A stretch of DNA of 15,947 bases, taken from positions 1 through 15,947 of the forward strand of contig JAWWAC010000065.1 in NCBI GenBank assembly GCA_033721915.1. Reading direction: 5' to 3'. Below are positions 7,462 to 14,380 of the stretch, in pieces. The translations under genes were made by a program, and so were the position numbers. How positions within the stretch are numbered: the first letter of the stretch is position 1; each line of letters opens with the position of its first letter. This stretch comes from REBR01 sp033721915. Lineage in GTDB: Bacteria > Pseudomonadota > Gammaproteobacteria > Pseudomonadales > Oleiphilaceae. The notes beneath the pieces are model-generated. The model was given only the letters and a program-made list of their open reading frames with translations, was not told where the DNA came from and did not search any database.

Positions 7462-8151
7462 TTAGTTGATCTGGCGGACTTCGCCCAGCGGGACAGAGCC
7501 CCGTCCGGCAAGGTTGAGGGTAATGGCGCCGCCCTTCTCCAGGGAGACGCTGTCCACGTTGGCGCTGAGGCTGGTCTTGAGCTGCTCTGCGCCACCGGAG
7601 AACTGACCTTCTGCCACCACCTGGTAATCACCGGGTGGCATCAGTTCCCCCTTGCCGTTTTCTCCGTTCCAGGCAAAGGCCACCTTGCCGCCACTCTGGG
7701 GGCCCATTTCCATACGCTGCACCAGGTCTCCGGAGGGATTCAGGATCGACACCGTCATGTTGGAGGTGCTGCCCGGCAGCTCCACCTGGCCGCGTACCGG
7801 GCTGCCATCGGGGCCCAGTGAGGCAATGTTGCTGTCCACCAGCACCGAACGGCCGACCATGGCCGATGCCTGCAGTGCCTGTGTGGAGCGGAACTGACTG
7901 CCCACGTTCTCCACCGCACCGGTGACCTTCTGCATCTCTTCCAGTGAGCTGAACTGGGCCAGCTGTGAAACAAACTGACCGTTGTCCTGGGGGTCCAGGG
8001 GGCTCTGGTTGTTGAGCTGAGCCAGCATCAGCTGCATAAAGTCGTTCTTGCCCAGGTTCTCTGCCCGGTTGTCACCGCCGCCGGGCTTGTCTTTTTCCAG
8101 ACGGAAGTCCTTGAGGACGTCACCGGTGGAGACACTGTCGAAAATATTCAT
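7462..8151 (-). CDS. flgD: Flagellar hook-capping protein FlgD
   Basis: FlgD is the scaffold that caps the hook while FlgE assembles and is then discarded. The protein has 229 residues (Salmonella 232). The N-terminal hallmark is LGKNDFMQLMLAQLNNQSPL (33-52) followed by DPQDNGQFVSQLAQFSSLEE. The C-terminal half carries the FlgD Ig-like/tudor region with LGPDGSPVRGQVELPG, VSILNPSGDLV, FAWNGENGKGELMPPGDYQV. The ATG at 8151 has a GGGGAG ribosome site 7 bases upstream; the gene lies 19 bp after flgC and 21 bp before flgE. Confidence 0.97.
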   Translation of the reverse strand: MNIFDSVSTGDVLKDFRLEKDKPGGGDNRAENLGKNDFMQLMLAQLNNQSPLDPQDNGQFVSQLAQFSSLEEMQKVTGAVENVGSQFRSTQALQASAMVGRSVLVDSNIASLGPDGSPVRGQVELPGSTSNMTVSILNPSGDLVQRMEMGPQSGGKVAFAWNGENGKGELMPPGDYQVVAEGQFSGGAEQLKTSLSANVDSVSLEKGGAITLNLAGRGSVPLGEVRQIN

Positions 8152-8170
8152 GGCGTTACTCCCCGGAGCC

Positions 8171-8617
8171 TTACTGACCCAGTGTCATGATGCGCTGCAT
8201 CATGGTCTTGGCGGTGTTCATCACTTCCACATTGGTCTGGAAGTTGCGCGAGGCGGACATCATGTCGGCCATTTCCTCCACCACATTCACGTTGGGGTAG
8301 AAGACATAGCCCTCCTGGTCCGCCATGGGGTGCTCCGGCTGGTAGCGGCGGGTCAGTTCCGCCTGGCTCTCCACAATGCCGTCCACCCGCACCCCCCTGG
8401 ACTCCAGCCGGTCGCTGAACAGCGAGCCCGGCTCACGGCCGCCGTCCATCAGGCCGGCCTGTACCGCCGCGAAAATCGGCTTGCGGGCACGGTAGGTTTC
8501 CCCGGTGCTGGAGCTGGCGGTCTCGGCATTGGCCATGTTGCTCGAGGTGGTATTGAGCCGGATGGACTGGGCGGACATGGCGGAACCGGCAATATCAAAA
8601 ATCTGATTCAATGACAT
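8171..8617 (-). CDS. flgC: Flagellar proximal rod protein FlgC
   Basis: FlgC is a proximal rod subunit. The protein has 148 residues (family about 134-148). It begins MSLNQIFDIAGSAMSAQSIR, then NTTSSNMANAETASSSTGET, with YRARKPIF as in other FlgC proteins. The C-terminal VFYPNVNVVEEMADMMSASR followed by NFQTNVEVMNTAKTMMQRIM is diagnostic. The ATG at 8617 is only 2 bp after the flgB stop and its AGGGAG ribosome site lies inside the end of flgB, so the two are probably translationally coupled. Confidence 0.98.
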   Translation of the reverse strand: MSLNQIFDIAGSAMSAQSIRLNTTSSNMANAETASSSTGETYRARKPIFAAVQAGLMDGGREPGSLFSDRLESRGVRVDGIVESQAELTRRYQPEHPMADQEGYVFYPNVNVVEEMADMMSASRNFQTNVEVMNTAKTMMQRIMTLGQ

Positions 8618-8619
8618 GA

Positions 8620-9027
8620 TTATTCTCCCTTGATGGCTTTCACCAGGCCTTTGAAGCGACTGTTAAGAAACTGGAAACTGCTCTGGAAATCCATGGCATT
8701 GCGGGTGTAGGCGGCCATTTCCCGCTGACTGTCCACGGTATTGCCATCAATGGAGGGCTGGTCCGGATTGCGGTAGAGAAGCTCCGGGGCATTGGCTCCC
8801 CCCTGCCCCATGGACAGGTGGCGGGCATGAGAGCGGCTGGCCTGCAGAGTCCCGCCCTGGTTCTGCCCCTGGGCTTCATTGAGAACTGCCCTGAAATCGA
8901 TATCCCGGGCCTTGAAGCCGGGGGTGTCGGCGTTGGCCAGGTTATTGGCCAGCACTTCGGCCCTCTGCACCCGTGTCTGCAGTGCCTGCTCATGAATGCC
9001 AAGGGCGTTGTTGAAGTTGATGGTCAT
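8620..9027 (-). CDS. flgB: Flagellar proximal rod protein FlgB
   Basis: FlgB forms the cell-proximal end of the rod and is the first gene of the operon. The protein has 135 residues (Salmonella 138). RVQRAEVLANNLANADTPGF followed by KARDIDF is the FlgB form of the D0 signature, and the C-terminal NTVDSQREMAAYTRNAMDFQ with SFQFLNSRFKGLVKAIKGE is typical. A GGAGAGG ribosome site lies 5 bases before the ATG at 9027. Transcription is expected from the sigma-54 promoter at 9070-9084. No flgA, flgM, cheV or cheR lies next to it, unlike in Pseudomonas and Vibrio. Confidence 0.97.
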   Translation of the reverse strand: MTINFNNALGIHEQALQTRVQRAEVLANNLANADTPGFKARDIDFRAVLNEAQGQNQGGTLQASRSHARHLSMGQGGANAPELLYRNPDQPSIDGNTVDSQREMAAYTRNAMDFQSSFQFLNSRFKGLVKAIKGE

Positions 9028-9069
9028 GCTTGCCTCTCCACAGGGGATTTTCCGTCTGTGTAGAACTAA

Positions 9070-9084
9070 GCAAGACTGGTGCCA
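9070..9084 (-). promoter_or_regulatory. Sigma-54 (RpoN) promoter of the flgB operon
   Basis: On the minus strand the sequence reads TGGCACCAGTCTTGC, a complete match to the sigma-54 consensus TGGCAC-N5-TTGC with the GG and GC elements correctly spaced. Counting from the -12 element, transcription would begin near 9058, giving a leader of about 31 bases that includes the flgB ribosome site. Sigma-54 control of rod/hook operons, driven by an enhancer-binding protein of the FlrC/FleR type, is established in Vibrio and Pseudomonas. The start site itself is predicted from spacing only. Confidence 0.9.
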
Positions 9085-9132
9085 GAAATGAAAGCTGCGC
9101 TATTGAAGGGGGTTGGGGACGGGTTCCATGGC

Positions 9133-9176
9133 CGGCAAAGGGTCAGGCGGCAAAACCGTGGCGGCAAAAACGGCAA
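9133..9176 (-). promoter_or_regulatory. Four CGGCAA repeats: candidate enhancer site for sigma-54 activator
   Basis: CGGCAA occurs at 9133-9138, 9148-9153, 9162-9167 and 9171-9176 (TTGCCG on the operon strand), with start-to-start distances of 15, 14 and 9 bases. The array lies about 75-118 bases upstream of the predicted flgB transcription start, a normal place for an enhancer of a sigma-54 promoter. From memory, flagellar activators of the FlbD/FlrC type recognise CGGCAA-like cores; which protein binds here is inference. Single CGGCAA copies also occur by chance elsewhere in this GC-rich window (for example near 10041), but not clustered. Confidence 0.6.
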
Positions 9177-9203
9177 GACCCTGCCAGCGGAAGCGGCCGG
9201 TGC

Positions 9204-9770
9204 TCAGGGGGCGGGCCATTCGCTGACATGGTCACTCAGGGAGGGCTTCGGCAACGGGCTCTTGCGGGCACTGGGGGTGCCCACGTAGAGAATCCCGGTG
9301 ATGGACTCGTGCTCCTCCAGCCCCAGCGCCGCCCGGATCACCGGGTGGTAGGCCATGGCGCCGGTTCGCCACATGGCACCGTAGCCGTGGGACTCCAGCG
9401 CCAGCAGCAGATAGCCCAGCCCGACGCCGGTGGAAACCTGCTGCTCAATCTCGGGTACCTTGGGATGGGCCCTTGGGCTGGTGATGGCCACAATCAGCAG
9501 TGGCGCCCTCAGGGGCAGTTTGCGGGCCTTCTCCAGCAGTGCTTCGGGGGCCTGGGGATCCTCATTCAGCACCGCCTGCTGCCAGGCACGGCCGAGCTTC
9601 TCACGGCCCTCGCCCTGGATCAACAGATAGCGCCATGGACGCAACTGGGCATGGTCCGGCGCCCTCAGGGCACAGGCGAGAATCGGCTCCAGCTCGTCCC
9701 TGGAGGGAGCCGGCCCGGTCAGTGCCGGCTCCGAACTGCGGGAAAGGATCTGTTCTACGATGTCCGCCAC
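9204..9770 (-). CDS. YdjA-like FMN-dependent nitroreductase
   Basis: This is a small nitroreductase-fold oxidoreductase, expected to bind FMN and use NAD(P)H; the true substrate is unknown. The protein has 188 residues, matching YdjA (about 183). Visible features are the N-terminal RSS at 11-13 (FMN phosphate side), RAPDHAQLRPWRYLLI (36-51, the YdjA-type signature), GVGLGYLLLALESHGYGAMW (115-134) and the late GILYVGTP. The start is a GTG at 9770 with GGGAGG 4 bases upstream; no ATG fits better. It lies upstream of flgB on the same strand, 176 bp away, with no obvious terminator between, but the flagellar promoter in the gap argues for separate control. Confidence 0.85.
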   Translation of the reverse strand: MADIVEQILSRSSEPALTGPAPSRDELEPILACALRAPDHAQLRPWRYLLIQGEGREKLGRAWQQAVLNEDPQAPEALLEKARKLPLRAPLLIVAITSPRAHPKVPEIEQQVSTGVGLGYLLLALESHGYGAMWRTGAMAYHPVIRAALGLEEHESITGILYVGTPSARKSPLPKPSLSDHVSEWPAP

Positions 9771-10109
9771 TGTGCCTCCCGGTGCCGCTTGCTGTCATTA
9801 AGAGTCAATCCGTAAGACGGCATGGTACGGGGTTGGCCCGGAAAAATCTCCATGGCAGGCTATGCAGACCATGCAGAACTGGCCCACAGACAAATTGTGA
9901 CCGTCAGCAAATGCTGATAGTCTGTAGTGGCGTTGTTAATGCCTCCTAAGGCCCTGACCATGGCCTTTACTGGCGGCATCCGACGGCCACCGACTATTGA
10001 AATGGGGAACTTTGGTAATGAGTGCTGCACAGCCTCTGCCCGGCAAGGAATGCCTGCAAAGCGCCCACCCTGATACGCCGTTCAGCCACTGCATCATCAG
10101 GGTCTACCC
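9771..10109. promoter_or_regulatory. Divergent intergenic region, nitroreductase / adenylate cyclase
   Basis: This 339-bp stretch holds no convincing gene; a frame opening at 10022 on the plus strand is an out-of-frame shadow of the cyclase. It should contain both divergent promoters. Visible elements are a dyad TCAGCA-AA-TGCTGA at 9904-9917, a pair of ATGCAGA direct repeats at 9862-9868 and 9871-9877, and a TTGTGA at 9895-9900 that could serve as a -35 box or as half of a CRP/Vfr-type site. No strong -10 box stands out on either strand, so no promoter can be placed with confidence. Confidence 0.35.
9904..9917. promoter_or_regulatory. Operator-like dyad upstream of adenylate cyclase
   Basis: TCAGCA and TGCTGA form a perfect 6-bp inverted repeat separated by AA. 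It lies about 190 bases before the cyclase start and directly after a TGTGA motif (9896-9900). The symmetric layout suits a dimeric regulator, but no specific regulator can be named from the sequence. Confidence 0.3.
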
Positions 10110-11522
10110 ATGAATGTACCGCTGATGCCGGCTGGTGTCACAGCCAGCGTCAATGCCCGGCAAACGGTCACCGCCATTCCACCCATGCCCGACTACCATG
10201 CCCGGGTACTGGGTTACATGGCCGGTGCCGCCATACTGCTCACCGGAGTGATGACCGGCGAGTTTCACCCCCTGGTGATCTGGCTGGTGCCCATGGCGCT
10301 GCTGTGGCCCCATTTGCTGTATTTCGCCTGCCAGACCTGGCTGCCACAGCGCTCTGCCAGAATGCGCCAGCGCCTGATGCTGGTGGACGGCGTGCTCATT
10401 GGCAGCCTGATCACCACACTCCAGTTCAGCCTGGTGCCAACGTTCTTCCTGCTGCTGATGATCAACCTCAGCTGCATCATTGTGGGTGGCATCCGGGCCT
10501 GGAGCATGAACTGGCTGGCGCTGTTCACAGGGGTGGCCCTGACCGCGCCCTTTATACCCATCGCCCCCTGGGTGCCTGCGGTCTCACTGCCACTGTTCCT
10601 GGTGTCCGCACTGGCCACTGGCATTTTCACCTGCACCATGGCTTTCTACACCTATCTCCAGGCCAGGGCACTGATGATGGCCAAATCCCAGATCCAGTAC
10701 CAGCGTGAGCAGTCCATTGCCCTCTCCCACAAGCTGGCCAAATACCTCTCGCCACAGGTCTGGCAGTCCATCTTCACCGGTGAGCGGGATGTGCGGCTGG
10801 AAACCCAGCGCAAGAAGCTGGCGGTGTTCTTCTCCGACATCCGCGGCTTTACCGAGCTGTCCGAGGAGATGGAGCCGGAAGCGCTGACGGAGCTGCTCAA
10901 CACCTATTTCACGGAAATGTCCCAGATCGCGCTGCGATTCGGCGGCACCATCGACAAATTTGTGGGTGACAGCATCATGATCTTCTTCGGCGACCCCACC
11001 AGCCGGGGCGCCCGTGAGGACACACTGGCCTGCGTGGCCATGGCCATCGAGATGCGCAAGCACATGACGGTACTGCGCCAGAAATGGCGCAGTCAGGGCA
11101 TCCGTACACCACTGGAGATCCGCACCGGCATCAGCACCGGTTTCTGCACCGTGGGCAACTTCGGCGCCGACAACCGCATGGATTACACCATTATCGGCAA
11201 GGAGGTGAACCTGGCCAGCCGCCTGGAAGCACTGGCCGAGTCCAGCGAGATACTGGTCTCCTATGAGACCTTCTCGCTGATCAAGGACAAGATCATGTGC
11301 CGCGACAAGGGGGAGATCACGGTCAAGGGCTTTACCCGACCGGTGCCGATCTATGAGGTGGTGGACTTCCGCCGGGATCTGGGCAGTCAGAGCAGCTTCA
11401 TGGAGCACGAGGGGGAAGGCTTTGCCATGTACCTGGATTCCCAGAAGGTCAATCCCGGGGAGCGCGACCGCATCATCATGGCACTGGATCAGGCCTCCCG
11501 GCGTCTTAGGGAAGAAAACTGA
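10110..11522 (+). CDS. Membrane-bound class III adenylate cyclase with MASE2 sensor domain (CyaB-like)
   Basis: Predicted to make cAMP from ATP at the inner membrane. The protein has 470 residues, like P. aeruginosa CyaB (about 463). Residues about 30-185 form a multi-span membrane domain with MASE2 features: LLWPHLLYF (64-72), a second segment at 90-104, LVPTFFLLLMINL (108-120), VGGIRAW (125-131). The catalytic domain follows (about 210-415): metal-binding Asp243 in FSDIRGFT and Asp287 in KFVGDSIM, ATP-selecting Lys283 and Thr360, and transition-state Asn367 and Arg371 in IIGKEVNLASRLEAL. All key residues are present, so it should be active. A C-terminal tail (about 430-470) is also typical of the CyaB type. 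The ATG at 10110 has AGGG upstream; an in-frame stop lies 13 codons before it. Confidence 0.92.
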   Translation: MNVPLMPAGVTASVNARQTVTAIPPMPDYHARVLGYMAGAAILLTGVMTGEFHPLVIWLVPMALLWPHLLYFACQTWLPQRSARMRQRLMLVDGVLIGSLITTLQFSLVPTFFLLLMINLSCIIVGGIRAWSMNWLALFTGVALTAPFIPIAPWVPAVSLPLFLVSALATGIFTCTMAFYTYLQARALMMAKSQIQYQREQSIALSHKLAKYLSPQVWQSIFTGERDVRLETQRKKLAVFFSDIRGFTELSEEMEPEALTELLNTYFTEMSQIALRFGGTIDKFVGDSIMIFFGDPTSRGAREDTLACVAMAIEMRKHMTVLRQKWRSQGIRTPLEIRTGISTGFCTVGNFGADNRMDYTIIGKEVNLASRLEALAESSEILVSYETFSLIKDKIMCRDKGEITVKGFTRPVPIYEVVDFRRDLGSQSSFMEHEGEGFAMYLDSQKVNPGERDRIIMALDQASRRLREEN

Positions 11523-11580
11523 GCCGTCGGGCTTTCCCGCAATCCGCCCCCACGGCCCTCTTGCTATCGCACCGGCGGTG
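11523..11580. other. Convergent gap between adenylate cyclase and queF, no clear terminator
   Basis: The two genes converge on 58 bp. A short CACCG-G-CGGTG repeat near 11570-11580 and a TTTTT at about 11589 (inside the queF 3' end) are present, but the stem is too small and its loop too tight to call an intrinsic terminator in either direction. Confidence 0.3.
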
Positions 11581-12423
11581 TTACTGCCTTTTTAACCGCA
11601 CCGGTGGCGGCGGCTGATCGTCCGTGGACCGCCATGGGTTGATATCCACACCGCCACGACGGCTGTAATAGGCCCTGACACGCAGCCATTGCGGCCGGCA
11701 GGACGCCATCAGCGCCATGAAGATGCGCTCCACGCAGTGTTCGTGGAAATCCTGCTGACTGCGGAACCCCACCAGGTAGCGCAGCAATCCGGCGTGATCC
11801 AGGGGCTGGCCGTGGTACTCCACCACCAGCGACCCCCAGTCCGGCTGGCCGGTGACCGGGCAGAGACTCCTGAGCAGATGGGAGCAGAGCCGCTCCGTGA
11901 CCGGCTCCGCCGCCGTGTCGCAGCGCAGCGCGGTGATGTCCGTCGGCCCCCCGGCCACCTCCAGATCCTGGTTGTCGATCAGCTTCACCTCAGGGGGCCT
12001 CGCCAGAAGGCTCTCACCGGCGTCCACACTCATCAGGGTCACTCCCACGGAGGCTCCGGTCACCGCCGACAGGTCCCGGATCAGGCACTGGCGCAGTGAT
12101 TCCTCATCGGCAAACTCGGTGCCCGAGAGTGAGTTGAGATAAAGCTTGAGGGACTTGGACTCCACCAGAAAAGGGGAATCCGCCGGCACCGTAAAACGGG
12201 CCATGGCCACCCTGGGTAGCCCTCCGGGGCGCAGCCAGGAAAGCTCATAGGCCTGCCACACATCCGCGCCAAACCAGGGCCAGAGCCCCTTCTCAAGAGC
12301 CAAGCTGCTGCGGTTGCCGCCACGGCTCAGTGGGTACAGCAGCTGTGGCGCATACTGGTCGGTATAAGCCGTGGTCTTGCCCAGTGGCATGCCACCCTGG
12401 CCGGCACCCGTATCATGACTCAA
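11581..12423 (-). CDS. queF: NADPH-dependent 7-cyano-7-deazaguanine reductase QueF
   Basis: QueF reduces the nitrile preQ0 to the amine preQ1 with NADPH, in the cytoplasmic synthesis of the tRNA base queuosine. The protein has 280 residues, the two-module E. coli form (about 282). Motifs are ESKSLKLYLNS (88-98, substrate/NADPH side), SLCPVTGQPDWG with nucleophile Cys188 and Asp195, and FHE at 226-228, equivalent to the E. coli His229-Glu230 pair. The frame opens with a TTG at 12423 that overlaps the permease stop as TTGA, with AAGGGG 8 bases upstream. An ATG at 12390 (MPLGKTTAYTDQY) is the alternative, but E. coli QueF also carries about 14 residues before LGKST, which favours the longer start. 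Confidence 0.95.
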   Translation of the reverse strand: MSHDTGAGQGGMPLGKTTAYTDQYAPQLLYPLSRGGNRSSLALEKGLWPWFGADVWQAYELSWLRPGGLPRVAMARFTVPADSPFLVESKSLKLYLNSLSGTEFADEESLRQCLIRDLSAVTGASVGVTLMSVDAGESLLARPPEVKLIDNQDLEVAGGPTDITALRCDTAAEPVTERLCSHLLRSLCPVTGQPDWGSLVVEYHGQPLDHAGLLRYLVGFRSQQDFHEHCVERIFMALMASCRPQWLRVRAYYSRRGGVDINPWRSTDDQPPPPVRLKRQ

Positions 12424-13193
12424 TGGCGTATCCCCTTACCCTTGTGCAACAGATTCAGACTCACCACAAACAGCACCGTGCCGAACAGCACCAGCATGGC
12501 CAGTGCGGACACCGGCGCCACGTCGGACACCCCCAGTATCCCGTAACGGAAGGCGTTCACCATATAGAGAATGGGGTTGACCATGGACACCCCCTGCCAG
12601 AACTCGGGCAGCATGCTGATGGAATAGAACACACCACCCAGGTAGGTCAGCGGCGTCAGCACGAAGGTGGGCACAATGGAGATGTCATCGAACTTGGTGG
12701 CGTACATGGCGTTGATAAAGCCCCCCAGTGAAAACACAAAGGAGGTCAGCAACGCCGTGGCCAGCACCATCAGCAGGCTGTGCACCTGAAGGGTGGTGAA
12801 AATCAGCGACAGCAGCGTCACCAGAAGCCCCACCAGCAGGCCGCGGCTCATGCCGCCTCCCACATAACCCAGCAGTATCACCCAGTTGGGCACCGGCGAA
12901 ACCAGCAATTCCTCGATGCTGCGCTGGAACTTCATGCCAAAAAAGGACGACACCACATTGGCGTAGGAGCTGGTGATCACCGACATCATGATCAGCCCCG
13001 GCACAATGAACTCCATGTAGTCAAAGCCTTCCATGGGGCCGATGCGGCGCCCGATGAGATTGCCGAAGATAATGAAATACAGGGTCATGGTCACCGCCGG
13101 TGGCAGCAGTGTCTGCGGCCAGATGCGGGTAAAGCGGCGCACTTCACGGACGATGATGGTGACAAAAGCCACCCAGATCTCACGGGGACTCAT
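12420..13193 (-). CDS. ABC-2 type transporter permease, YadH-like
   Basis: This is the membrane half of an ABC exporter that pairs with the ATPase encoded just upstream; the substrate is unknown. The protein has 257 residues with about six hydrophobic spans (near 28-47, 61-84, 105-130, 138-162, 172-195, 228-249). The conserved ABC-2 segment is clear: LTPLTYLGGVFYSISMLPEF (179-198) then VNPILYMVNAFRYGILG (205-221), as in E. coli YadH (256 residues). The early RSIEELLVSPVPNW (91-104) is the cytoplasmic loop expected to touch the ATPase. The start ATG overlaps the ATPase stop (ATGA) and the end overlaps queF (TTGA). Confidence 0.92.
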   Translation of the reverse strand: MSPREIWVAFVTIIVREVRRFTRIWPQTLLPPAVTMTLYFIIFGNLIGRRIGPMEGFDYMEFIVPGLIMMSVITSSYANVVSSFFGMKFQRSIEELLVSPVPNWVILLGYVGGGMSRGLLVGLLVTLLSLIFTTLQVHSLLMVLATALLTSFVFSLGGFINAMYATKFDDISIVPTFVLTPLTYLGGVFYSISMLPEFWQGVSMVNPILYMVNAFRYGILGVSDVAPVSALAMLVLFGTVLFVVSLNLLHKGKGIRH

Positions 13194-14128
13194 TGCAGTC
13201 CACTCCCCTGGCCGTTGTTGTCCTCCACCAGGCGCAGGAACAGCTCCTCAAGCCGGTTGGCCTGGGTGCGCATGCTGGTGATATTCAGCCCGGCCCGATC
13301 CAGCTGGCGAAAAGCCCCGTTCAGACCCTGGCCTTTCTGAACCTCCAGCAGCAGGGCCCCCTCCTCATCAAGGCGACAATGATAGCCCTCAAGCTCCGGT
13401 GCCTGTGTCAGATCCCGGTCCAGGTCCAGCACAAAGGTTTCCAGCGAGAGCTGGCGCAGCAGCGACTTCTTGCTGGTGTTCTTCAGAATCCGGCCCTGGT
13501 CGATAATGGCGATATTGCGGCACAGTGCTTCCGCTTCTTCCAGGTAATGGGTGGTGAGAATGATGGTGATGCCCTCCCGGTTGAGCTGCTCCAGGAATGT
13601 CCACATGGAGCGGCGCAGCTCAATGTCCACCCCGGCAGTGGGCTCGTCCAGTATGAGCACCCTGGGCTCATGCACCAGGGCCCTGGCGATCATCAGCCGT
13701 CGTTTCATGCCCCCTGAGAGCATGCGCGAGGGTGAGTCGCGCTTCTCCCACAGGCCCAGCTGTTTGAGATAACGGGTGGCATTCTCACGGGCCCGGGCCA
13801 GTGGTATGCCGTAATAACCCGCCTGGGTGGTGACAATATCAAACACCTTCTCGAACTGGTTGAAATTGAACTCCTGGGGCACAAAGCCCAGGTAGGTCTT
13901 GGCCCTGGCCGGGTCCCTGTCCATATCCACGCCGTGCACCGCCACATAGCCGGAGCTCTTGTTGATCAGTGAGGTGAGCACACCCAGCGTGGTGGACTTG
14001 CCGGCGCCATTGGGACCGAGCAGCGCAAAGAAATCCCCGCTCTGCACATTCAGGTCAATCCCCTTGAGGGCTTCAAAGCCCCCATCATAGGTCTTGCGCA
14101 GATTCTTGATGGTAAGCGCTTCGGTCAT
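13190..14128 (-). CDS. ABC transporter ATP-binding protein, YadG-like
   Basis: This is the nucleotide-binding subunit that drives the downstream permease. The protein has 312 residues (E. coli YadG 308). All ABC motifs are intact: Walker A GPNGAGKST (38-46), Q-loop Gln85 in FVPQEFNFNQFE, signature LSGGM (137-141), Walker B LILDEPTAGVD (158-168) and switch His194 in TTHYLEEAE. The C-terminal 90 or so residues are the accessory domain common to this group. The ATG at 14128 has AAGGTG 5 bases upstream. It is the first gene of a three-gene operon with the permease and queF; the overlapping stops suggest coupled translation. Confidence 0.93.
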   Translation of the reverse strand: MTEALTIKNLRKTYDGGFEALKGIDLNVQSGDFFALLGPNGAGKSTTLGVLTSLINKSSGYVAVHGVDMDRDPARAKTYLGFVPQEFNFNQFEKVFDIVTTQAGYYGIPLARARENATRYLKQLGLWEKRDSPSRMLSGGMKRRLMIARALVHEPRVLILDEPTAGVDIELRRSMWTFLEQLNREGITIILTTHYLEEAEALCRNIAIIDQGRILKNTSKKSLLRQLSLETFVLDLDRDLTQAPELEGYHCRLDEEGALLLEVQKGQGLNGAFRQLDRAGLNITSMRTQANRLEELFLRLVEDNNGQGSGLQ

Positions 14129-14380
14129 CAGACCACCTTATACAGCGAATGAGAATCGGCCGGGGTCGTTACCCGTGCGGCCCATATTGGGCCCACCGGG
14201 GGCTTTTCAACCCACAGCCACGGCGTGCTTCAACACAACAGGGAAAACCCCTGCAGTGGGGGCCACATCGGGGCAGCCTACTGAAACTGCGACAAAGGCC
14301 CGGAAATGCCAGCCCACGTGCCCTTACAATAAACCCGCACAGCTGCCGCTACAGAACACCAGCACAGGGAAGGACTTGTC
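14129..14380. promoter_or_regulatory. Divergent intergenic region between ABC operon and lipoprotein gene
   Basis: This 252-bp region should carry promoters for both directions. A perfect dyad GGCCCA-TAT-TGGGCC at 14179-14193 looks like an operator. TACAAT at 14325-14330 could be a -10 box for the plus-strand lipoprotein (start about 14337), but no good -35 lies 16-18 bases upstream, so this stays weak. No gene is supported here. Confidence 0.35.
14179..14193. promoter_or_regulatory. Operator-like dyad GGCCCA-TAT-TGGGCC
   Basis: A perfect 6-bp inverted repeat with a 3-base centre, about 50 bases before the ABC ATPase start and 190 before the lipoprotein start. It is a candidate binding site for a dimeric repressor acting on the ABC operon; no regulator can be named. 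Confidence 0.3.

Noticed and set aside
10022..10708. Plus-strand open frame starting before the adenylate cyclase
   Set aside because: It overlaps the cyclase in another frame and its translation is His/Pro/Arg-rich, as expected for an out-of-frame reading; the cyclase frame has full domain support.
11560..11600. Bidirectional terminator between the cyclase and queF
   Set aside because: The CACCG/CGGTG repeat has a one-base centre and the T-run is displaced into queF; no workable stem-loop plus T-tract.
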